Assembly (NCBI RefSeq): GCF_905171775.1
Contig: NC_053494.1
Coordinates: 120,743,528 to 120,807,527, forward strand
Reading direction: 5' to 3'
Origin: Rana temporaria
Lineage: Eukaryota > Chordata > Amphibia > Anura > Ranidae
Length of the DNA: 64,000 nucleotides
The notes beneath the pieces are model-generated. The model saw only the letters and a program-made list of their open reading frames with translations, ran no database searches and was not told the origin of the DNA. Of this stretch, positions 55,069 through 64,000 are shown one piece after another. The stretch's first letter is position 1. Each line of letters begins with the position of its first letter. The position numbers and the translations under genes were made by a program.

Positions 55069-55573
55069 AGCGGGGGTTCACCCTAAAAAAATAATTATTT
55101 TTTTTCTACCATGCCATCCAGCATACTAGCGCGAGCTACAGTATGCCTTTATTTTATTTTTTTGCAACGTACTCAGTTTAATCCCTTAGTTAAGTTTCAG
55201 ACTCCCCGCAGGGAGTAGGCGTTCCTATGCAGAGGGGAACATGATTGACGGCCGGCTATGGCGCATCACACTTCCCGAAAATAGCCGAAATAGGACTTGG
55301 CTCTTCACGGCGCCTGCGCAGTCAGCTCCTAGTCTGTGCGCAGGCGCCGTATAGCGCAGAGTACTACTCCGGCTATTTTCGGGAAGCGTGACGCGCCATA
55401 GCCGGCCGTCAATCATGTTCCCCTCTGCATAGGAACGCCTACTCCCCGCGGGGAGTCTGAAAATTAACTAAGTGATTAAACTGTAGGTACGGTGCAAAAA
55501 AAATAAATAAAGGCATACACGCTAGTATGCTGGATGGCATGGTAGAAACTTGTTTTTTAGGGTGAACCTCCGC
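55069..55573. mobile_element. TTAA MITE, AGCGGGGGTTCACCCT type, copy 2
   Basis: TTAA at 55065-55068 and 55574-55577; ends AGCGGGGGTTCACCCTAA and TTAGGGTGAACCTCCGCT. Arms of about 240 bases pair along most of their length ('gcgcgagctacagtatgcct', 'ttgacggccggctatggcgc'). Confidence 0.95.
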
Positions 55574-55984
55574 TTTAATCTTGGCTGCAGTTATTCCTGT
55601 AAGTCTCAAATAACGTAAACGTTCATCTTGTTCATTTCAATACATTTTTCATCAGTTCAAGGTTTATGTAAAGTGGAGGGGAAAAAATATTTGGTCGACA
55701 ACTGGTTCATGTGCCACATTTTTTTTGCTCTGGAACCAAATTCTTTCAGAGTGGCCATTTTTTTTTTTTTATGTAATGCATATGGAACATCGAAACACAG
55801 GGTTACAACTAAGCAGCATGTCCAGTACTTTGGGATCTCCACAGATATTCCAGTTTTACATGGTGTACTGCACGTGCTTCGGCAATAGTTCCATGTTTTC
55901 GTATGTTTCTCATGTCTGCAGCATAGCCAACAGGTATTTCAAACTACAAAAACAGAAGATTTTTTAAAAATGGTACATGATACA

Positions 55985-56830
55985 TTAACCACTTGACGAC
56001 TGCCCGCCCTGTATTGTAATGGGGAAGGATGGCCGCTCCAGGCACAGCGATGTACTGATACATTGCTGCCTACTTCCGGGTTTAGGGACTGCCCAATGAC
56101 TCGCGGCCAGCACCTGCTGATCGGCTGTGTACATTCACAGCCAAGAGCTCTGTGTTGACATTCAACACATAGCTCTGTGCAAAGGGAGCGATCTGTCAGT
56201 TTCTCATCCCTGCAAAGCAGGAATGAGGAACTGAGAGATCATTAGTAAAAAAAACAGCAAACTTTACACACATTACACATAGGCCAATATTTAACCCCTT
56301 GATCACCCTAGATGTTAACCCCTTCCCAGCCAGTGTCATTAGTACAGTTACAGTGTATATTTTTTAGCACTGATCGTTGTATTTAATGGTACTGGTGATG
56401 TCAGTGACAGTTAGTCAGTTCCCCCAGCATCAGTTAGTATCAAATTGTCCGTCGCAATAAAGCAGTCCCAATTTAAGTAGTATGAAAAAAAAATCCAGTA
56501 TACTGTATATACCATAGTTTGTAGGTGCTATAAATTTCATGCAAGCCAATCGATATACATGTATTGTGATTTTTTTTATCAAAAACGTACCAAAATACAC
56601 TTTGGCCAACATTTATGAAGAAATTTTAGATTTACAATTTTTTCATTTGAATATGTTTTATATCAGAATGTAAAGTGTTTTTTTTTTTTATGATAAAAAT
56701 GATACAAATTTCATTTGGGTACATTGTTGCATGACTGCACATTTTCAAGTTAGACTAGCGCAGTGCCGATCAGTAAAAAAATGGTCTGGTCATGAAGGGG
56801 GTAAAATCTCCTGGAGCGGAAGTAATTAGC
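55985..56830. repeat. Dispersed repeat, TTAACCACTTGACGAC start
   Basis: Shares 'gatgttaaccccttcc', 'cagtgtcattagtacag' and 'tagtttgtagg' text with 1940-4010. The right end near 'gtctggtcatgaagggggt' is degraded. A diffuse repeat of 'gcactgatgggc'-like units follows at about 56995-57180. Confidence 0.6.
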
Positions 56831-57560
56831 CACTTCAATACTGGTCACGTTTTCCCCTTCCTGCCTATTCCCACAAATAGAGCTTTATTTGGGTGGTATT
56901 TGATCACCCCTGGGGGTTTTATTTTTTGTGCTACAAATAAAAAACGTTTCTTTTGTTTCTGTTACAAAACTTTGTAAATTAGTAAGTTTTCTCCTTCACT
57001 GATGGGCACTAATGAGGCAGCACTGATGATGAGGCACTTATATGCAGCACTGATGGACACTGATAGGCAGCGCTGATAAGCAGCATTGATGGGTGGCACT
57101 GATATGCGACACTGACGGGCACTCATAGGCAGGACTGCGCACTAATAGGCGGCACTGATAGATGACAGGAGGCACTGGAAGGCATCACTGTTGGCCACTG
57201 AGTGCCATCCATATTTGGCATTGATTGGCTACCCAGGTTGTCCTGGGTGGGCATCCTGGGGGGGCCCCGCACTGATAATCCGTTTATTGGCTCTCCCCTA
57301 CTCCTGTCTGGCAGTGCAAGTGGAGGAAAGGCCGATAAACGTCTCTTCCTATTTACACTGTGATCAGCTGTGATTGGATACAGATGATCACGTGGTAAAG
57401 AGCCACAGTAGAGGCTCTTTACCAAGATCGGAAATGCGCTGTGTCAGACTGACACATCACACCACCGATCGACACGCTACATGCCCCTTCGGGTATGCAC
57501 TGGCTTGTTATCCTGCTGGACGTCCTATGATGCCCAGTCAGGATAACTGAACCACTTCTT

Positions 57561-57982
57561 ATGCCGCGTACACACGATCGGTTAAACCGATGAGAATGGT
57601 CTGATGGACCGTTTTCATCTGTCAAAAACGATCGTGTGTGGGCGCCATCGGTTATTTAACCATCGGTTAAAAAAAAGCTAACTTGTTTTAAATTTAAATG
57701 ATTGATTCCTAACCGATGGGGAAAAAAACGATCGTTAGTAGGCACAACCATCGGTTAAAAATCCACGCATGCTCAGAATCAAGTTGACGCATGCTTGGAA
57801 GCATTGAACTTCGTTTTTTTCAGCACGTCGTTGTGTTTTATGTCACCGCGTTCTGACACGATTGTTTTTTTAACCGATGGTGTTTAGGCGTGACGGACCA
57901 TCAGTCAGCTTCATCGGTTAACCAATGAAAACGGTCCATCGATACGTTCTCATCAGATGGACTGATCGTGTGTACGCGGCAT
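57561..57982. mobile_element. MITE with ATGCCGCGTACACACGATCG termini, copy 5
   Basis: Perfect inverted ends ATGCCGCGTACACACGATCG and CGTGTGTACGCGGCAT, flanked by 'tt' and 'aag'. The core has a third type of sequence, 'ggttaaaccgatgagaa' and 'ccatcggttaa' motifs in both orientations. Confidence 0.93.
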
Positions 57983-59948
57983 AAGCCATCATTGTGCTAT
58001 AGGCTGTGCAGGAAGTTGTTAAAGTGGATGTAAACCCTCATATATACTCAGTGAAGTGAACAGGCTCAGATGATACACAGAGATGAAACAAATCTAACTA
58101 CAGAAGTTTTACATACGTATCTGCTGTCTTTCCATTTCTATACGCTTTAGAATTCTTACATTGGGTTAGATCTTTCACTTCTTTATTCAGCACTGGGATT
58201 GTAGTCTTGGTTTGCACTGGGAGACAGCTGATTGGAGGAAAGGCACACACCTCCACTCCACATAGGTAGAAGAATGAAGATACTTTCCGAGCTGTGCTGT
58301 GACAAGACAAGCTCTCTGCCAATCTACTTATAGCACCCACCCCGACACAAACCTCCGGCTGCTTTTATCTCCCGTCTTGGAGAACTTGTCAGAAGTTTAC
58401 ATGCTGATAACAGAAACAAAACGGCAGAAACCCACAGGATTCGGGGCTTTGGAGAGAGATAAGTAAACACTACAGATGTGCCCAGCTCAAATTTCATGAA
58501 TCGGGTTTAAATTACATGTTATTTTTGTGATAAGCAGACAAAAATCTATAAGATACTCCCAAACGTATTCAGTAAAGGAAGTCCGTTCTTTGTTGTCTCA
58601 TGTTGTTATACATCTGGGCAGATTTACAATGTCTGTTTAGTCGCTTTTTACAGTATCTTTTTATGCATTTCTTATAATGGATGCATTACATTTGCAGTCA
58701 CATCCACACTGATTCCTTCAGACTCCATATGACTAATTCAGTGTGTTCCATATAACATAAACAGTTTGCTAGTCAGGGCTCTTAACGAGTGCTAATATGC
58801 ATCTGACAATACAGGAGCTTCAAACCAAAGAGTGAGCCATCTATTTAATGCCGCCTGTTATGTACTGACTGCTACTCTGATTATAAGCATAAGATTTCAT
58901 ATCATTTTCATGATATCCATATAAGGAAGCCAGTGTGTGTTTTTTCATGTTTCAGTATATAGGGTCTGTGTATAGTCTTATTATTGTACATCTCTGCTTT
59001 TGTCATCTCTGCTACACAATGTGCCCGAGAGAAAAGGTCAAGTTAACTGCTGCCTGTGGTTCCTAGCTGTTCACACGGCTCTTTAGCCATATTCTCCATG
59101 GGAGCTGAAGAGAGTGGTATTTTAATGACACTCAGGGCAAGAAGAATAAATGCATTAAAACAAATAGAATAGCCTGAAGCTCTTTCATACACCCATGTAA
59201 TAGCTGATATTAATGCCACTTTATCTTTTTGAATAGCAGCTCATATTATCGTAATCTTAGGACAGACTCAATGGGGTTGAAAATTACAGTTAATTCTGAT
59301 TTTGTGCTAACTAGGGTCAAAATGCATTCCTTTCCACTTTATCTCTGATGGCTTGGAGCTAGATAATTCTAGTAATTTCATCAGTGCTTAAAGCATATCT
59401 ATGGATACATTTTAAAATCTTATATTTATTCCTATACTATATTCCAATTGCTTCTGGCCTGCTCCTATTAATCGGATCAATTTTGACATTTGTAAACTTA
59501 CTTTGTGAAGATCCCCACACATTTACTAACACAAAGTCACTAAACCCTTGAAGTAGACACTGCTGTGTCACAGAGCCTGCTTTCTGAAATACAGAGGGGC
59601 TGAGAAGAGGAGTGTCAGGCGGTAAAGTCGGACAGGAATCACTTGAAGGCAGCAAGGTACTGTGGGGTATGTAGTCCTTATAAACTTAAAGTAAACAGTA
59701 TAGGAGAAACTGCAAAGCATGCAGGGAATCCAGGAAACATTAAAAAGAGATGGCCAGCAGACAGGCAGAGCGCACAACAATTAAAGGACATGTTCAAGTA
59801 AACTTTACAGTATGTTGGAGTGTCAAAAATAACTATTATTTACATTGCCATTACTATGCTGATGATATCAAATTAAAATGTGTGCTATGGCCATACAAGT
59901 GTTATTTTAAACCACCTTAACATTAAATGACCAATATTATCTCTATAG
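57983..59948. other. Mostly single-copy intron, candidate conserved element
   Basis: The start has a decayed TTAA-type MITE end ('aaagtggatgtaaaccctc' at 58020). From about 58480 to 59470 the DNA is AT-rich, of high complexity and free of repeat termini. Such DNA deep in a polarity-gene intron could hold conserved enhancers, but nothing in the sequence proves it. No gene was found. Confidence 0.4.
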
Positions 59949-61049
59949 TTAACCACCTGGCCGATTGTCAAATGACGGCCAGACAAGGCTTTCGTTGTTC
60001 TGGGTGGACATCGTATGACGTCCTAATGTAACGACCAGCAATATCTGTCGGACACAGCCAATGACTGATCAGAGCATCGGCCCACTGCCGAAGCTATGTG
60101 ATCTCTGTGACCAATCGCAGCAGATCACATGACAATTAAACAATGGATGGCTTCCTTTTATGCCACCCATTGTGTACAATTGTGTTGCTAGCTGTGATTG
60201 GTCACAGTGATTACATGGCGCAGACAGGGCCGATCACAGCCCATCTGTTTCACGTGATTAGCTTTGGTCAATCACAGCTTATTACAACAAAACACACTGA
60301 ATGAATCCGTTTCATTCAGTAAAAATGGTTGCTTATACCAGTGAAATTCACTGGTATAAACAATTATAATGTGTAAAAAATAAAAAATGCTCTGCCCCTT
60401 GAGCCCACCCTATTTTTCAAGCCTTTTAGAGCCTCTGGCTCTAATCGGGTGCTTCAAAATACACACCCCCCAGGATAGGGAGGGCGACAGCGGTGTCAGG
60501 GTGGGGGCGCTCATGTGCCCACAATGCACGGGCCACCACTGTAACATACACTGATTTCGGTTATTTTCACCTAAAAAAATAATAAAAAAATTACAGAATA
60601 CATTTTGGCCTAAATTAATTTGTCTTTTTTCATTTAGAAAAGATAAGATACAATGGTGATTTGTTTTTTTTTGGGCCTCGAGAAATGAGATAGGCTGTCA
60701 GTACGGTATATCAGGATTGATATATATTTGAAAATTTATCATAGTTTGTTGAATTTATAACTTTCCTACAGACTAAATAATATGCATTGATTTGGGTTAT
60801 TTTCACCAAAGAAAATGTAGCAAAATACATTTTAGTCTAAATTCACGAGGAAAGATTATTTGCAAAATTTTATAACAGAACCCATCTTTTTTAGAATTTT
60901 TGGTCTTTTTAAATTTATTTAGCAAAAAAATTAAATCTCTATTTCTGTGAAAAAATTTCTCTATTTCTCATTCAAAAGTGTGAGCACGCTGAAAGCTAAC
61001 TGGTCCTGGGCAGGAAGGGGGTAAAAGTGCCTGGTATTGAAGTGGTTAA
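59949..61049. mobile_element. MITE-like element, TTAACCACCTGGCCG / GAAGTGGTTAA termini
   Basis: Left TTAACCACCTGGCCG and right 'ctggtattgaagtggttaa' form short inverted ends. The interior is AT-rich with 'aaatacattttggcctaaat' repeated twice (about 60600 and 60822). About 1.1 kb, non-coding. Confidence 0.7.
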
Positions 61050-61573
61050 TACCACTTTAACTCTGTTTAAACAGCAGTGTGCTAAGCAATATCATTTGTT
61101 GGCTCCAAGTGGTCCTATTGGTACAGGTTTTATACAAAATGCATTTAGTAACTTTGAGGCAATACATACGGTAACTGTACTGCATGGTGTTTGTTTTTTT
61201 GTTATAGGTATATAGTTCAGCTTCAAGACAGACTAGGATAGATATTATAGCTCTCTCGTCCCTGCTATGTTTCATTTCTTGTGTTGAAGTAATTTCTTTT
61301 AGTGGTCTGTTATCTTTTGCAAGTTTTGTGTTACAAATGTTACCCTGGACTTCTAGTATCACTTGATCTTCCAGAACTCCATATAAATTACAGTTGATGG
61401 ACAGTATGTTGTTCTATATCTTAAATTATTAAAACAGGGCCACTTTGTAGGTATGTTGTTTAATAAATAACTTATCTATGTTTACTCAAGGTTATAATGG
61501 TTTTGTCAAAAAAAAAAAAGATATATCCTATTGGTAGGGGTGACACTTCCTCCTATGGGGCCCTCTCACTTAA

Positions 61574-62185
61574 AGCGGATCTCCCATGCCAAAAGGTTTT
61601 TTTTTTGGGGGGGTAGTTAATTGTTGTCAAGGCTTACATAAACTCACGTTTCTCGTTTTAAAGGTCCGTCCATATCTGATGCTGTCTGTAATAACAACTT
61701 ATATTATCCCTCGTCAGCCGTTGCCATCTTCACTGTGGGCATTATGAATCCCACCAGCAGAGACTTCCTGGATGCGGTGATGCTGTAATCCCAGCATCCA
61801 CCGCTCGATCGCGCGGATGCGCACTCGCACCCGGGACCAGCGGCGTCAGCGTCGCAGTATCTGTCCTGTAATGGACTTTTTTGTAAAGCCCGCCCTCCTG
61901 CCTTTGTTTACATCGTGCGTCACTTCCTGCTCCACGAAATCGCGCGTTGTTTAGTATAACAGGGCAGAATACGATATCAATGGAGCTATGACACAAGCTC
62001 CCGGAAGACACTGCGTGGGACAGGAAACACAGAATAACCCGACAGAAACCCGAGGGCTGCAGACCGGAAGCCCATCTAGTTTAACTGGTACAGTAAATCA
62101 TTTTTTATTGAAATTATCGGTTTAAGCATTGTTGATCAGCAGTATTATTTTTTAGGTTATGTTTAATTTCGGGTGGAGCTCCGCT
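61574..62185. mobile_element. TTAA MITE, AGCGGATCTCCC type
   Basis: TTAA at 61570-61573 and 62186-62189; ends AGCGGATCTCCC and GGGTGGAGCTCCGCT. The interior is GC-rich around 61790-61990; an antisense 89-codon frame there has no domain. Confidence 0.82.
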
Positions 62186-62204
62186 TTAAGCCCTGTGCAC
62201 AGGG

Positions 62205-63103
62205 GTCGAATGTCAGGCCGTTTGTGCGGCTTCTGTTGGTTTCCTCCAGATACGACGCTTGCCATTCAGGCCAAAGAGTTCAATCTTTGTTTCATCCAAT
62301 TTTTATTTCTCATGGTATGAGAGTCCTTCAGGTGCCTTTTGGCAGACTCCAGATGGGCTGTCATGTGCCTTCTTATTGAGGAGTTGCTTCCGTCTGGCCA
62401 CTCTACCATACAGGCCTGATTTGTGGAGTGCTGCAGAGATGGTTGTTTTTCTGGAAGGTTCTGCCAGAGTGATCATCGGGTCACCTCTGAGGCTGAGGCT
62501 TAAATAAGGCCCTTATCCCCCGATTGCTCTGTTTGACCAGGAGGCTGCTCTAGGAAGAGTCCTGGCCATTCCAAACTTCTTCCATTTATGGATGATGGAG
62601 GCCACTGTGCTCATTGGGACCTTCAATGCTGCAGACATTTTTCTGTACCATTCTCCAGTTCTGTGCCTCAATACAATCCTGTCTCAGAGGTTTACAGACA
62701 AGTCCTTGGACTTCATGGCTTGGTTTGTGCTCTGACATGCACTGTTAACTATATAGACAGGTGTGTGCCTTTCCAAGTCATGTCCAATCAACTGAATTTA
62801 CCACAGGTGGACTCCAATCAAGTTGTAGAAACATCTCAAGGATGATCAGTGGAAACAGGATGCACCTTAGCTCATTTTAGAGTGTCATGGCAAAGGCTGT
62901 GAATACTTATGTACATGTGATTTATTTTTATTTTTTTAAATACGTTCGCAAAGATTTCAAACAAACTTCTTTCACTTTGTTATTATGAGGTGGTGTTTGA
63001 AGAATTTTGAGGAAAATAATGAATGTAATCTATTTTGGAATAGGGCTGCAACATAATAAAATGTGGAAAAAGTGAATGCTGTAAATACTTTGTGGATGCA
63101 CTG
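62205..63103 (-). pseudogene. Tc1/mariner relic, transposase fragment on the minus strand
   Basis: Reverse-strand reading near 62240-62310 gives DETKIELFGLN, the segment around the first catalytic Asp of a Tc1 transposase. Sequence to 62760 carries the decayed N-terminal half, and 62760-63103 is the untranslated end and terminal repeat ('aaatgtggaaaaagtgaatg', ending 'ggatgcactg'). The C-terminal half with the second Asp and Glu is absent. Several indels break the frame. It belongs to the same family as 1-575 but not to the intact element at 11663. Confidence 0.85.
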
Positions 63104-63174
63104 CATATCTTTTTTTCTGTGGCTACAGCGTAATACATTGCTCAGCAATAACTTTATGACCAAAGACAAGTTAA

Positions 63175-63560
63175 AGTAGTACTATTGTCAAAACTTTTTT
63201 TTTTTTAGGAATAGAATAAAGGAAGTTTATAACCCCAGGTGAGCAGGTTTATTTTTATTTTTTTCACCATCTTTGCCCAAATTGCAGAGATTTCCCTCCA
63301 CTTCCTGTCCCATATCCAAACAGGAAGTGATGGGAAATCCCTGCAAATTATGGGAACTCGTTGGGGAGCCCCATGTCACCAGAACTAGTGTTCCCTTTGG
63401 AAGATTTCCTCTCTTACTTTTCTGGGGACAACACAAAATGTGGGATTTTCTTTTACTTTAGTTTTAAATGATGATGGTAAACAGGACACATAGAGAGGGC
63501 GAATCTCCTTAATGAGGGCACAGCCAGCAATAAAAACTGACAAGCATTCTAATCCCTCGC
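63175..63560. repeat. Dispersed repeat with 'caccagaactagtgttccc' text
   Basis: Contains 'ttccctccacttcctgtcc' and 'aggaagtgatgggaaatccc' as an inverted pair, and 'cagcaataaaaactgacaa'. Related to about 37690-37960. The remainder of the window to 64000 has no feature that I can support. Confidence 0.5.
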
Positions 63561-64000
63561 CATGCTATGCAATCCTTAAAAAATTAAGTTTTACCTATTT
63601 AGTTATATTTTAAGTGAATAGAACGGATTATACTGTTACAATGGCATCTAAAATTCAGTGGGATATATTGGGCAGCAAGAAAATAAATATTTTTTTATGA
63701 AGTTGATATATTAAAAGTAGAAAAATGGGCATCACAGTTTGTTGTGTATGTGGCAGCATAGCCGCAGATCAGTCAGAATGCCTATACTGACCTGTGTCTA
63801 CAGCTAAAAGCACCTAAAATGGGCATGTGAACGTCAGAACTAGACCTTAGAGCAATGGAAGAAGGTGGACTAGTCTGATGACTCACCTTTTTTCTTTTAC
63901 ATCATGTGGATGATTGGGTGCATATGCATTGCTTACCTGGGGAACAGATGGCACCAGAATGCTGTATGACAAGAAGGTATGCCAGAAAATGCAGTGTGGC

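Noticed and set aside
4845..64000. PARD3B exon 2 (GPGYW-type continuation)
   Set aside because: I looked for it in the plus-strand frames and did not see it; intron 1 probably extends past the window.

Overview
The window looks like a large, repeat-rich amphibian genome, most likely a frog of the ranid type. No bacterial or phage-style gene organisation is present. The evidence is one recognisable vertebrate coding exon, an intact Tc1/mariner transposase, a DIRS1-like tyrosine-recombinase retrotransposon, a Penelope-like (Neptune-type) relic, an L1 remnant, and dozens of short palindromic DNA transposons of kinds I associate with anuran genomes. The species assignment is an inference from repeat character and cannot be proved here.

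Host gene: the only host coding sequence I can support is the first coding exon of PARD3B (Par-3 family cell polarity regulator beta), 4725-4844 on the + strand, ending at a clean GTAAGA splice donor. If the gene is intact, bases 4845-64000 all lie in its first intron and the transposons sit inside that intron. I did not find exon 2. A 31/32-bp minisatellite (about 5160-7090) starts about 320 bp after the exon.

Layout: 1-4010, Tc1 relic and nested MITEs. 4049-4724, GC-rich 5' flank or UTR of PARD3B. 4725-4844, exon 1. 5160-7090, minisatellite. 8335-10500, small repeats and a hAT element. 11412-14937, a palindromic element opened by a hAT element (8-bp target duplication) whose TA microsatellite holds a complete Tc1 element with an uninterrupted 337-codon transposase. 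16641-18156, a TTAA-flanked MITE holding an unclassified 866-bp insertion. 18470-25176, a hAT-type element (8-bp target duplication) holding an almost full-length DIRS1-like retrotransposon (about 18841-24928), itself broken by a TTAA MITE inside its recombinase gene. 25281-26559, another hAT element with a nested MITE, then a further MITE. 28547-31310, a repeat fragment and a decayed Penelope-like element on the minus strand. 31311-34690, a tandem-unit repeat, then a foldback element with a large minisatellite and hairpins, ending in (AT)n. 34690-64000, mostly MITEs, two hAT elements, a short L1 3' end, a second Tc1 relic, and stretches of apparently single-copy intron.

Working parts: the DIRS element carries an inferred spliced gag (short arginine/serine-rich start, Cys4 motif), reverse transcriptase/RNase H, a methyltransferase-like domain, tyrosine recombinase, inverted terminal repeats and an internal complementary region matching both ends. 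It is inactivated by at least one frameshift and one MITE insertion. The Tc1 copy is the only element whose protein and termini both look intact.
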